Positions 15,901 to 23,394 of a stretch of DNA of 64,000 nt are shown piece by piece (positions within the stretch are counted from its first letter, which is position 1; every line of letters starts with the position of its first letter). A program made the position numbers and the translations under genes. Origin of the DNA: Bacteroidales bacterium UBA4179. GTDB lineage: Bacteria; Bacteroidota; Bacteroidia; Bacteroidales; Dysgonomonadaceae. The stretch lies in NCBI GenBank assembly GCA_002381125.1, contig DFUT01000043.1:1-64000 (forward strand), given 5' to 3'. The notes under the pieces were generated by a model. It did not search any database, had not been told where the DNA came from, and saw nothing but the letters and a program-made list of their open reading frames with translations.

Positions 15901-16692
15901 GGCATCTTCTTCATTTACAAAATGAACATCATTGGTGGCAACGACTTTTACGTTGTATTTTTTGGCTAAGCGAAGTAAGTGTTTGTTGACTTTCTCCTGT
16001 TTGGGATAGGTTGTTTGATCGGCATCCGGACGGTCGGTTTTGTGGCGTTGCAGCTCCAGATAAAAATCATCGCCAAAGAGGTTTTTATACCAGCGAACGG
16101 TTTCCTCGGCTTCTTCGATTTGGTCTTCATCGATTTTTTGGGGAATTTCACCTCCCAGGCATGCCGACAATACGATTAATCCCTCGTGATAGTGTTCCAG
16201 CAATTCTTTATCGATGCGGGGGCGATAATAAAATCCTTCTGTCCAGCTTTTAGATACCATTTTGATGAGATGTTTATAGCCGGTGAAGTTTTTTGCCAAA
16301 ACGATGAGATGCCATCCGCTCGAGTCGATCTTGTCGTTCTGTGAAAAACGATTGCGTCGTGCCACATAACACTCGCAGCCGATGATGGGTTTGAACAATT
16401 TGTTTTTGATTTCCGCAAGTTGGTTTCGAAGTTTGTTTTCCTTGCCGGGATCGTTTTGTTTACAGGCTTCTTCAATCTTTTTTTCAATCTTTTTGATTTC
16501 GGTATTTAGCGGAGCATTTTTCTTGGTTACGTAGTTGATGAATTCCTTGATGCCATACATTACCCCATGATCGGTAAGTGCCATACCTTTCATGCCGTCA
16601 TCGATGGCTTTATCTACCAAACGACGAATGGCGGCTTGTCCATCGAGTAGAGAATATTGCGAGTGAACGTGTAAATGTGCAAATGGTTGCAT
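12952..16692 (-). CDS. dnaE: DNA polymerase III subunit alpha
   Basis: The replicative polymerase, C family. The N-terminal PHP domain begins FAHLHVHSQYSLLDG. The palm carries the catalytic Asp motif PDIDIDFDD at about 482-490, preceded by VGPGRGSAAGS. A helix-hairpin-helix and an OB domain (KEISFGGIITQVREGQTRRG) follow. Counting from ATG 16692 (MQPFAHLH) it has 1246 residues. An in-frame ATG at 16731 is less likely because a TATATTTG promoter box spans 16729-16736 and would put that codon upstream of the transcript start. The preserved PHP His residues suggest a possible built-in exonuclease, but this is not shown here. Confidence 0.95.
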   Translation of the reverse strand: MQPFAHLHVHSQYSLLDGQAAIRRLVDKAIDDGMKGMALTDHGVMYGIKEFINYVTKKNAPLNTEIKKIEKKIEEACKQNDPGKENKLRNQLAEIKNKLFKPIIGCECYVARRNRFSQNDKIDSSGWHLIVLAKNFTGYKHLIKMVSKSWTEGFYYRPRIDKELLEHYHEGLIVLSACLGGEIPQKIDEDQIEEAEETVRWYKNLFGDDFYLELQRHKTDRPDADQTTYPKQEKVNKHLLRLAKKYNVKVVATNDVHFVNEEDAEAHDRLICLSTGKDFDDPTRMRYTKQEWLKTTAEMNLLFSDVPSALTNTLEILDKVEFYSIDHEPLMPFFPIDPAFGTEEIYKTRYTREALIEEFGKKAFNRLGEYDKVIRIKLEADYLTHLTKIGARKRYGEPLSKEIKERLKYELETIKSMGFPGYFLIVQDFIDAARQMDVAVGPGRGSAAGSAVAYCLGITNIDPLKYDLLFERFLNPDRISMPDIDIDFDDEGRSKVLRWVTEKYGAEKVAHIITYGTMATKMSIRDVARVHKLPLSEADRLAKLVPDRIPNVKKVTLREAINYVPELKEAANSSDSLVRDTLRYAEMLEGNVRSTGVHACGIIIGQTDISDIVPICTADDKDSKEKLLVTQYEGSVIEETGLIKMDFLGLTTLSIIKDAIANIEFTEGVKIDINAIDMNDPKTYRLYSEGRTTGTFQFESAGMQKYLKELQPTKFEDLIAMNALYRPGPMDYIPSFIARKHGREEITYDIPVMEKYLNETYGITVYQEQVMLLSRLLAGFTRGQSDELRKAMGKKLIDKMVTLKEKFIEGGKKNGHDEKILNKIWADWEKFASYAFNKSHAVCYSLIAYQTAWLKANYPSEYMASVLSNNLNNLSEITKFMDECKAMGINVLSPDVNESLLKFSVNKNGDIRFGLAAIKSVGQSAARNIIDERMQNGPFKDIFDFVERINLSSCNKKTIEALALSGAFDSLPGITREQFLGVNSKGEEFLDSLIRYGNKYQVDKQTTMNSLFANDSSFQITHPEIPKVEEWTDLERLNKERDLIGIYLSAHPLDDYACILNYVCTADTVKLNDLQTLNGKEISFGGIITQVREGQTRRGSPYTIFKLEDYVGNIEIALFGEDSVNYGRFARVGLAVYITAKVQPKRYRPEELEIKINSISLLPDVKDKLISKITLQIPLSEINDTTVTELSALLKNNSGNSLLYFQIIGKDAHMNVQLFSRPMRIDVNKHVIDYLKNNLFIDFKIN

Positions 16693-16728
16693 TTCAAAGA
16701 TGTAATATTTTTGTGATGTTATTTTGGA

Positions 16729-16736
16729 CAAATATA
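16729..16736 (-). promoter_or_regulatory. -7 promoter box for dnaE, decides the start codon
   Basis: The minus strand reads TATATTTG, matching TAnnTTTG. Transcription would begin near 16722, between the two candidate start codons, which favours ATG 16692. No clear TTTG is seen at -33. Confidence 0.5.
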
Positions 16737-16794
16737 CTCAAAAAACAGTGATTTTTGGAAAGAAAAGAAGAAGCGAAACGAATTATCGGCTTCG

Positions 16795-16876
16795 GGTTTT
16801 GTTGCAGCATGAAATTGCTTTGTAAAATTTTACGCCAATGTTTGGCGGCAACATACAGGTTTTGTTGCAGCATGAA
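16795..16876. repeat. Pair of 19-bp direct repeats 63 bp apart
   Basis: GGTTTTGTTGCAGCATGAA occurs exactly at 16795-16813 and 16858-16876. Between the copies lie a 12-bp palindrome GTAAAATTTTAC (about 16822-16833) and a CGCCAA-TGT-TTGGCG hairpin. CATGAA-GTT-TTCATG overlaps the end of the second copy. The 323-base gap upstream of dnaE holds no gene besides these structures and the terminator at 16954. Confidence 0.8.
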
Positions 16877-16953
16877 GTTTTCATGTGCAAGGATAAAGTT
16901 TCCTAGTGAAAGGAAATCGGAAAATCATGCTTCCCAAGACAGGATAAAAATAA

Positions 16954-16990
16954 ACGAGAGTGCCGAAAAATGTTTTTCAGCCACTCCCGT
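16954..16990 (-). terminator. Terminator of the POT transporter gene
   Basis: On the minus strand ACGGGAGTG...CACTCTCGT encloses GAAAAA-CA-TTTTTC, followed by TTTATTTTTATCC. It begins about 25 bases after the transporter stop codon. Confidence 0.7.
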
Positions 16991-17015
16991 TGTGCTCTTT
17001 TTGATGGTCGAGCGA

Positions 17016-19001
17016 TTATAGGTCTCCCGTTGCTTTTTCAAGCCTTTTCATGACGGAAAATATGAAAATGCCCGAGAGTACGCAGCATATGATGAGTATG
17101 CTCCAGAAACCGACTAGCGGGAGTTTTTCCCAGAATGTGCCGATTACGCCTACGAGCAGATTGCCGATGGCGGTTGCTGCCAGCCAGCCTCCTTGCATTA
17201 GTCCGCTATATTGCGGGGGAGCTACTTTTGATACGAATGACAACCCCATAGGGCTGAGGAACAATTCGGCTACGGTTAAAGCGAAATAAGTGCTTATCAA
17301 CCATCCGGGCGATACCAATTTGTCGGATACTCCCGATATTTCGGACGGTGCAGGCAAACCGATGGATCCGATGAGCATAATGGCAAATCCGACGGCTGCC
17401 AAAAACATGCCGATGCCGATTTTTCGCGGGGCCGACGGTTCTTTCCCTTTATTTGCCAAATAGCTAAACAGTGCAACGGTAAGCGGCGTTAAGATAATGA
17501 TAAACATTGGATTGAATTGCTGGAATATTTGTGGAGTGATTTTGATTGGTGTATCGACTCCTTTTATATTGGCAAAATAATATCCTGCTACACCTGCAAT
17601 TCCTGCTACTGTCAGTAGAAGCCCAACTTTTTTATTGGGCTTGCTTCCCAACAATCCGACAGTAGAAAGGTAGATGCCATAGAGAAATACGATCAGAGAC
17701 AGCAGAGGGAACAGGCTGAATAGCAGTGTCCAGGTTACAGGTAGGGTGCTTTGTGTGTAATCGCGTGCAAAGAAAGTCAGGGTCAACCCGTTTTGATGGA
17801 ACGACATCCAGAAGAAAATGACCACGAAAAACACCAGGAGCAGGGCCACCATACGTTCTTTCACTTCTTCTTTCGGCATGATTTTTATCTCTTTCCCGTC
17901 GGCTTTTGATTCTTCTATTTTTTGTTTTACCGTTTTATCTTCCGCTTTCCAAGTTCCTTTAAACAGTAAAAATATCAACACAGAGAAAACAAGGCTGATG
18001 CAGGCTACGCCGAATGCCAGATTATACGAAATGGAAAGCGATTCGTTTACGTAGCGTTTTCCGAAATTGCGGGCAAAATCGTCCGGGTGGGGGCCTCCAC
18101 CCAATTCCGGATCGGTAATATGTATGGATTGTATCTTGGCAATGATAGCCGCTTTTTCCTCGGCATCCGCCGGATCGCGGCTTTGCAGTATTTCATATTC
18201 GCGTGTGGTGACCATCATGGCGGGGTCGGCAATTTTTCCTGCCTGGGTATATTGGTGTAATCCGGCTGCTTTCAAGCGGAAAAGAGATTCCTCGATCTCT
18301 TCCATAAACACAACTTTATGTTCTTTTTTTGCCTTATTGAGTACGGCTTCAAATTCTTTTCCGGTAAGTTGTTGCTCCTCAGGGGTGAGGTATTGTGCGA
18401 TAAATGTGTTTTTGTCGATGGCTTGTGCTTCGTCGTTCAAGATAACGTAATTTTTGGGAATGGAAGCGTCGTAGGTGAAATTGGACGATCGCAACACCGC
18501 ATTGTTGATGTAGTTGGCAGCACTTGGTGCAAAAAAAGCGCCGATATTGATGAACATGTAAAAAATGGAAAAAGCAATATCCCTGTTTTTACTGTATTTC
18601 GGGTTATCGTACAACTTTCCGAGCAGCGCCTGCAAATTGCCTTTGAAAAAACCGGTACCGAGTGCAATAAGGATAAGCGAACAAAACATCATGGCCAGTC
18701 CAATGGCATTGCTCTCCATTGGAACCGCCAGCAGAAGATAACCGACAAACATCACGAAAATACCCAGAAGAACCGTTTTTCCGTAACCGAGTACTTTATC
18801 TGCCAAAACTCCCCCGAATAGGGGTAAAAAATAAACAAGTGCAAGAAAAGATCCGTAAATCATGCTGGTCGAGGCCGATGTCAATCCGAATTTTGCTTGC
18901 ATATACAACGTGAGGATAGCCAGCATGGTGTAGTATCCGAACCTTTCGCCCATATTGGTAAGGGCTAATACTAATAATCCTTTGGGATGGTCTTTAAACA
19001 T
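17016..19001 (-). CDS. POT family proton-dependent oligopeptide transporter
   Basis: A 661-residue inner-membrane carrier of the peptide MFS group (PTR2/POT), which imports di- and tripeptides with protons. The N-terminus MGERFGYYTMLAILTLYM carries the family signature E-x-F-x-Y-Y (residues 18-24), and many hydrophobic segments follow. The family usually has about 450-520 residues. Here an extra hydrophilic stretch of about 140 residues sits at about 180-320, rich in Lys/Glu, after the first six helices. A second charged loop KTVKQKIEESKADGKEIK follows near 360. The gene stands alone, with its own terminator. Confidence 0.9.
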   Translation of the reverse strand: MFKDHPKGLLVLALTNMGERFGYYTMLAILTLYMQAKFGLTSASTSMIYGSFLALVYFLPLFGGVLADKVLGYGKTVLLGIFVMFVGYLLLAVPMESNAIGLAMMFCSLILIALGTGFFKGNLQALLGKLYDNPKYSKNRDIAFSIFYMFINIGAFFAPSAANYINNAVLRSSNFTYDASIPKNYVILNDEAQAIDKNTFIAQYLTPEEQQLTGKEFEAVLNKAKKEHKVVFMEEIEESLFRLKAAGLHQYTQAGKIADPAMMVTTREYEILQSRDPADAEEKAAIIAKIQSIHITDPELGGGPHPDDFARNFGKRYVNESLSISYNLAFGVACISLVFSVLIFLLFKGTWKAEDKTVKQKIEESKADGKEIKIMPKEEVKERMVALLLVFFVVIFFWMSFHQNGLTLTFFARDYTQSTLPVTWTLLFSLFPLLSLIVFLYGIYLSTVGLLGSKPNKKVGLLLTVAGIAGVAGYYFANIKGVDTPIKITPQIFQQFNPMFIIILTPLTVALFSYLANKGKEPSAPRKIGIGMFLAAVGFAIMLIGSIGLPAPSEISGVSDKLVSPGWLISTYFALTVAELFLSPMGLSFVSKVAPPQYSGLMQGGWLAATAIGNLLVGVIGTFWEKLPLVGFWSILIICCVLSGIFIFSVMKRLEKATGDL

Positions 19002-19201
19002 GTTGCATTTATTTAAAAGGTTTATAATTCACATGATTTTGAATGATTTTTCAAATCGCAAATATACAAATATTTTAACGTATGATTTTTCTTTGGCAAA
19101 CATTTAATATTTTGAAAAGGAGGCTATGAAGTGGATTTTCATTTATAGAAAAAATTATACGCATTTTTTTTGCAAAAATCTTTTTTTATTGAAAAATGTA
19201 T

Positions 19202-19209
19202 TACATTTG
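19202..19209 (+). promoter_or_regulatory. -7 promoter box of the aromatic operon leader
   Basis: TACATTTG matches TAnnTTTG and lies 30 bases ahead of the leader peptide ATG, so the transcript would start near 19216. The -33 element is not clear. Confidence 0.5.
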
Positions 19210-19239
19210 CAGTAAGAATTCGTAAGAAAAACAGGTAAA

Positions 19240-19296
19240 ATGAAATATATCCATTTTGCATATCCTTTTTACTTTTATTTTTACTTTGAGAAGTAA
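19240..19296 (+). CDS. Phe/Tyr-rich leader peptide of the pheA operon
   Basis: ATG 19240 to TAA 19294-19296 encodes the 18-residue peptide MKYIHFAYPFYFYFYFEK. Ten of 18 residues are Phe (5) or Tyr (5), in an alternating run at positions 10-16. It sits about 125 bases upstream of pheA, in an operon that makes both amino acids, and its last sense codons overlap the first arm of a set of competing hairpins. This is the layout of an attenuation leader such as PheL, but with equal Phe and Tyr content. AGGT lies about five bases before the ATG as a possible weak ribosome site. The frame is too short for ordinary gene calling; support comes from composition and context. Confidence 0.8.
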   Translation: MKYIHFAYPFYFYFYFEK

Positions 19297-19388
19297 AACG
19301 GGATTTTATGTGCAAAAATGGATAAATAAATAAGACATATATTAATAAAGTAGGTAAAATCCCGTCAGTAGTGATGGGATTTTTTTTT
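19279..19388 (+). promoter_or_regulatory. Transcription attenuator of the aromatic amino acid operon
   Basis: Four pairing regions can be read. Region 1, TTTTACTT (19279-19286, inside Phe/Tyr codons), pairs with AAGTAAAA (19291-19298). Region 2, ACGGGATTTTA (19298-19308), pairs perfectly over 11 bases with region 3, TAAAATCCCGT (19355-19365). Region 3 also forms the terminator AAAATCCC...GGGATTTT (19356-19383), extended inward by GTCA/TGAT, followed by eight T (19381-19388). A ribosome stalled for charged Phe- or Tyr-tRNA would cover region 1, free region 2 to pair with 3, and allow readthrough. With fast translation the terminator would form. The mechanism is inferred from classical attenuators. 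Confidence 0.8.
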
Positions 19389-19420
19389 GACAGTAAATGA
19401 AATTTTTGAAGAATAGGAAT

Positions 19421-20254
19421 ATGAAAAAAGTAGCCATTCAAGGGGTGCAAGGTTCTTATCACGAAATAGCAGCGCGGAAATATTTCGATGGGGAAGAGCT
19501 TGAAATTGTTCCGTGTCTGACGTTTCGAGATATTTTTGTCGAAGCAAAAAAAGATCCTGTCCTCATTGGGATTATGGCAATAGAAAATACCATCGCCGGC
19601 AGTTTGTTGCCCAATCACGATTTGTTGAAAATGAGCGACATGCAGATAGCAGGTGAGTGTAAATTGCGTATTTCGCACTCATTGGCAGCGTTGCCGGGTC
19701 GGTCGATTGAGGATATAAGAGAGGTGATGTCGCACCCGATTGCGCTTTTGCAGTGTCAGGAGTATTTGAATAAACTGACCGGCGTGAAAATTGTGGAGCA
19801 CGACGATACGGCCTTGGCAGCTAAAGAAATCTATGATAAAGGATTAAAAGAATACGCCGCCATTTGTAGTACGTTGGCGGCAGAGATGTATGGCCTTCAG
19901 GTACTGGATTCGGGAATAGAAACCAATAAACGGAATTTTACCCGATTCCTTATTCTGGCACACAAAGAAATGTTGCCCGAAGTACAAAAAGACAATCATA
20001 TCAATAAATCGTCTCTTGTTTTTGTGCTTCCGCATACCGAAGGAAGTTTGTCGCGCGTATTGACGATATTGTCTTTCTACGGTATCAATCTCACTCGTAT
20101 TCAATCTCTGCCTATTATTGGTCGCGAGTGGGAATATCAGTTTTACATTGACCTTACTTTTTCCGATTACGAACGGTATAGGCAAGCCATCGATGCCATT
20201 TTGCCTTTAACCGGCAATCTGAAGATATTGGGAGAGTATCGCGAAGATAAATAG
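19421..20254 (+). CDS. pheA: Prephenate dehydratase
   Basis: Converts prephenate to phenylpyruvate, the committed step to phenylalanine. The 277-residue protein starts MKKVAIQGVQGSYHEIAA and has a periplasmic-binding-like catalytic domain (to about residue 180), then an ACT domain (about 195-270) with LTRIQSLPI in place of the usual ESRP Phe-binding motif. There is no fused chorismate mutase; that activity is on the DAHP synthase two genes downstream. ATG 19397 in the same frame would add eight residues; 19421 fits the family start and has AGGA nearby. It is the first structural gene behind the attenuator. Confidence 0.92.
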   Translation: MKKVAIQGVQGSYHEIAARKYFDGEELEIVPCLTFRDIFVEAKKDPVLIGIMAIENTIAGSLLPNHDLLKMSDMQIAGECKLRISHSLAALPGRSIEDIREVMSHPIALLQCQEYLNKLTGVKIVEHDDTALAAKEIYDKGLKEYAAICSTLAAEMYGLQVLDSGIETNKRNFTRFLILAHKEMLPEVQKDNHINKSSLVFVLPHTEGSLSRVLTILSFYGINLTRIQSLPIIGREWEYQFYIDLTFSDYERYRQAIDAILPLTGNLKILGEYREDK

Positions 20255-20280
20255 AATATCAATACTAATAATACTGCATA

Positions 20281-21483
20281 ATGAAGAAGTTGAAACAGAT
20301 AGAACCTGCTGAGCATGTAAAAAATATATCGGAATATTATTTTTCGGTTAAACTGGCCGAAGTAGCTCAAATGAATGCGCAAGGCAAGGATGTGATTAAT
20401 CTGGCGGTGGGAAGTCCCGATCAACCACCTTCCAAAGCAACCATCGACGCACTATGCGAGAGTGCCCGTCAGCCCAATGTACACGGTTATCAACCTTATA
20501 CGGGAATTCCCGAGTTGCGTCAAGCATTTGCCGATTGGTACAAAAGATACTACGGAGTGGAGCTTGCGCCGGCAGAAATATTGCCGTTGATTGGTTCAAA
20601 GGAAGGTATCTTGCATATTTCGCTCACATTCCTAAATGTGGGCGATGGGGTACTTGTGCCCAATCCGGGTTACCCTACCTATACGTCGGTATCGGCACTG
20701 ATGCGTGCCAACATTATTCCTTATGACTTGCTGGAAAACGATCATTGGCAGCCCGATTTCGAAGCGCTGGAAGAGATGGATTTGTCGGGCGTGAAACTCA
20801 TGTGGGTGAATTATCCCAACATGCCCACCGGAGCCAATGCTTCACGTGAACTTTTTGAGAAATTGGTTGCTTTCGGCAAAAAACATCGAATCGTTATCTG
20901 TCACGATAATCCTTACAGTTTCATTCTCAACGATCGCCCCATGAGCATTCTCTCTGTGGATGGGGCCAAAGATATCTGTATCGAACTCAATTCGATGAGT
21001 AAGGCTCACAATATGCCCGGCTGGCGCATGGGGATGCTGGCCTCGAATACGCAGTTTGTGAAATGGGTCCTCAGGGAAAAAAGCAATATCGACAGCGGTC
21101 AGTTCAAGCCCATGCAGATGGCTACGATTGCAGCGTTGTCGAACCCTCCGGAATGGTATGCGCGGATGAACAAACTTTATGCCGAGCGACGGGTGATAGC
21201 CGAAAAGATTATGGATCTACTCAACTGTAAGTATGATAAGAATCAAACCGGTTTGTTCCTGTGGGCAAAGATAGACGACAATGAAACCGGGAGTGAAGAG
21301 TTTATCGACGATATTCTTTATCATGCGAACGTGTTCATTACGCCGGGATTTATTTTTGGAAGCAATGGCGAGCGTTATATTCGCATTTCGCTGGGTGTTT
21401 CAACGGAAAGGATGTGGGAAGCTTACAGACGTATTGCGGATTATGTCGAAAACAAAGAACAACAAAAAAATAAACGAACATGA
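20281..21483 (+). CDS. PLP-dependent aminotransferase, class I/II (aromatic operon)
   Basis: A 400-residue fold-type I aminotransferase. The Schiff-base Lys is at 241 in SMSKAHNMPGWRMG, the aspartate-like PLP contact in CHDNPYS (207-213), and NLAVGSPDQPP (40-50) is at the N-terminus. Its position between pheA and the DAHP synthase-chorismate mutase gene suggests that it transaminates phenylpyruvate and/or 4-hydroxyphenylpyruvate, although the sequence also resembles LL-diaminopimelate/alanine aminotransferases. It begins 26 bases after pheA and its TGA overlaps the next ATG (21480-21483). Confidence 0.88.
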   Translation: MKKLKQIEPAEHVKNISEYYFSVKLAEVAQMNAQGKDVINLAVGSPDQPPSKATIDALCESARQPNVHGYQPYTGIPELRQAFADWYKRYYGVELAPAEILPLIGSKEGILHISLTFLNVGDGVLVPNPGYPTYTSVSALMRANIIPYDLLENDHWQPDFEALEEMDLSGVKLMWVNYPNMPTGANASRELFEKLVAFGKKHRIVICHDNPYSFILNDRPMSILSVDGAKDICIELNSMSKAHNMPGWRMGMLASNTQFVKWVLREKSNIDSGQFKPMQMATIAALSNPPEWYARMNKLYAERRVIAEKIMDLLNCKYDKNQTGLFLWAKIDDNETGSEEFIDDILYHANVFITPGFIFGSNGERYIRISLGVSTERMWEAYRRIADYVENKEQQKNKRT

Positions 21484-22580
21484 AATTTTCATCGATTTTA
21501 TTTCCCGGCATGGACAATAAGCGTCCGCTTGTTGTTGCCGGACCGTGTAGTGCCGAAACCGAAGAACAGGTGATGACAACGGCGCGGCAACTTGCCGCCA
21601 TCGGCATAAAAGTATTTCGTGCAGGGGTATGGAAACCCCGTACCAAACCGGGAGGCTTTGAAGGTGTAGGTAGCCCCGGTTTGAAATGGCTGCAGCGCGT
21701 GAAGAAAGAAACAGGCATGTATACGATAACCGAAGTGGCTACCGAAAAACATGTGTACGAAGCGTTGAAATACGGCGTAGATATGCTGTGGATTGGCGCA
21801 CGTACAACGGCAAACCCTTTTGCCGTGCAAGAAATTGCCAATACTTTGACAGGGGTGGATATTCCCGTGCTGATTAAAAATCCGGTCAATCCCGATGTGG
21901 AGTTATGGGTGGGGGCTATCGAGCGTTTGTATAATGCCGGTATCACCCGTTTGGCTGCCATTCACAGGGGATTTAGCTCGGCCGATAAAAACGTGTATCG
22001 GAATGTGCCTCAGTGGCATATTCCTATTGAGCTAAAAAGGCGTTATCACGATTTGCCCATTTTTTGCGATCCCAGCCATATGGGTGGCAAACGCAGTATG
22101 ATTCAGTCGCTGAGTCAACAGGCAATGGATTTGAATTACAATGGCTTGTTCATTGAATCGCACTGTTTGCCCGATGAAGCATGGAGTGATAAAGATCAGC
22201 AAGTGACGCCGGAGGAACTGGATGCGATTTTGCATTCGTTGGTGATTCGCGATACGGTTCAGACTACGGAAGATCTCTCGACTTTGCGTCGTCAGATTGA
22301 CGAAATCGATAATCAATTGCTGGATTTGTTGTCCAAACGCATGCGCGTATCTCGTGAGATCGGACACTATAAACTGGAACACGATATGCCCGTTTTGCAA
22401 ACCATGCGTTATGATGAAATATTGCGCGATCGTGCCGAACAAGCCGAGCGGATGGACATGTCGGGAGATTTTATACGCAAAGTGCTCGAAAGCATCCACG
22501 AAGAGTCGGTTCGTCAGCAATTGGCAATTATGGAAAATGCCAAAAAAGAAAATCAGTCAAATCAATCAAACACACTATAA
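21480..22580 (+). CDS. Bifunctional DAHP synthase / chorismate mutase
   Basis: A 366-residue fusion. Residues 1-about 265 are a class I-beta 3-deoxy-7-phosphoheptulonate synthase: AGPCSAE (20-26), GVWKPRTKPGGF, IGARTTANPF, DPSHMGGKR, ESHC. Residues about 270-355 are an AroQ-type chorismate mutase: LRRQIDEIDNQLLDLLSKRM, with Arg and Lys of the active site. It thus carries the first step of the shikimate pathway and the branch to prephenate, with substrates for pheA and tyrA on either side. The gene overlaps the aminotransferase by four bases. Confidence 0.93.
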   Translation: MKFSSILFPGMDNKRPLVVAGPCSAETEEQVMTTARQLAAIGIKVFRAGVWKPRTKPGGFEGVGSPGLKWLQRVKKETGMYTITEVATEKHVYEALKYGVDMLWIGARTTANPFAVQEIANTLTGVDIPVLIKNPVNPDVELWVGAIERLYNAGITRLAAIHRGFSSADKNVYRNVPQWHIPIELKRRYHDLPIFCDPSHMGGKRSMIQSLSQQAMDLNYNGLFIESHCLPDEAWSDKDQQVTPEELDAILHSLVIRDTVQTTEDLSTLRRQIDEIDNQLLDLLSKRMRVSREIGHYKLEHDMPVLQTMRYDEILRDRAEQAERMDMSGDFIRKVLESIHEESVRQQLAIMENAKKENQSNQSNTL

Positions 22581-22587
22581 TTTATAT

Positions 22588-23361
22588 ATGAGAATACTGA
22601 TATTGGGAGCCGGCAAAATGGGATCGTTTTTTGCCGACGTGTTGAGTTTCGATCACGAAGTGGCTATATTCGATACCGATCCCAAACGTTTGCGATTTAC
22701 TTATAATACGCTGCGAATGATCGATCCGAAAGAGATAGAAGACTTTGCACCCGAAATGGTGATCAATGCCGCTACGTTGAAATATACCATCGATGCTTTC
22801 AACCTTGTGATGCCTTATCTTCCCGAAACCTGTATTTTGAGCGATATTGCATCAGTGAAAACCGGACTGAAAGAATATTATGAAGAAATGGGGCATCCTT
22901 TTGTTTCTACGCACCCGATGTTTGGTCCCACATTTGCCAGCCTGAGCGATTTGAGCAAAGAAAACGCCATCATTATCACTGAATCGGGAGAAGAGGGGAA
23001 AGCATTTTTTCGACGATTGTATCGCCGTCTTCGCCTGAATGTTTTTGAATATACGTTTGAACAGCATGACGAAACCATTGCTTATTCGCTTTCAATTCCC
23101 TTTGCTTCTACGTTGGTATTTGCTTCGGTAATGAAACATCAGGACGCACCGGGAACCACTTTCAAAAAACATATGGCCATAGCTCAAGGACTTTTATCGG
23201 AAGACGATTTTCTGCTCACCGAAATCCTTTTCAATCCATATACCTCGAAGCAGGTGGAAAAAATCAGAGAAAAACTCAAGGAATTGCTTTCCATCATTGA
23301 GACAAAAGACAGCGACAGCATGAAGGAATTCCTTACGGAGGTAAGAAAAAATATTGAATAA
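22588..23361 (+). CDS. tyrA: Prephenate dehydrogenase
   Basis: Oxidative decarboxylation of prephenate to 4-hydroxyphenylpyruvate, the tyrosine branch. The 257-residue protein starts MRILILGAGKMGSFFAD with the dinucleotide-binding GAGKMG (7-12) and an acidic FDTD at the end of strand 2, suggesting NAD. THPMFGPT and later helical residues fit the TyrA fold. The frame is open far upstream (to 22297), but that part overlaps the chorismate mutase gene; ATG 22588, seven bases after its stop, is the sensible start. It is the last gene of the operon; no strong terminator is visible in the 33 bases before the convergent gene. Confidence 0.9.
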   Translation: MRILILGAGKMGSFFADVLSFDHEVAIFDTDPKRLRFTYNTLRMIDPKEIEDFAPEMVINAATLKYTIDAFNLVMPYLPETCILSDIASVKTGLKEYYEEMGHPFVSTHPMFGPTFASLSDLSKENAIIITESGEEGKAFFRRLYRRLRLNVFEYTFEQHDETIAYSLSIPFASTLVFASVMKHQDAPGTTFKKHMAIAQGLLSEDDFLLTEILFNPYTSKQVEKIREKLKELLSIIETKDSDSMKEFLTEVRKNIE

Positions 23362-23394
23362 AAACGGTTTGTCGGGCAACTTTTATGGTTTCGA

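Noticed and set aside
22297..22587. A longer TyrA with 97 extra N-terminal residues
   Set aside because: The added part overlaps the chorismate mutase domain of the upstream gene in another frame, and the Rossmann fold begins exactly at ATG 22588.
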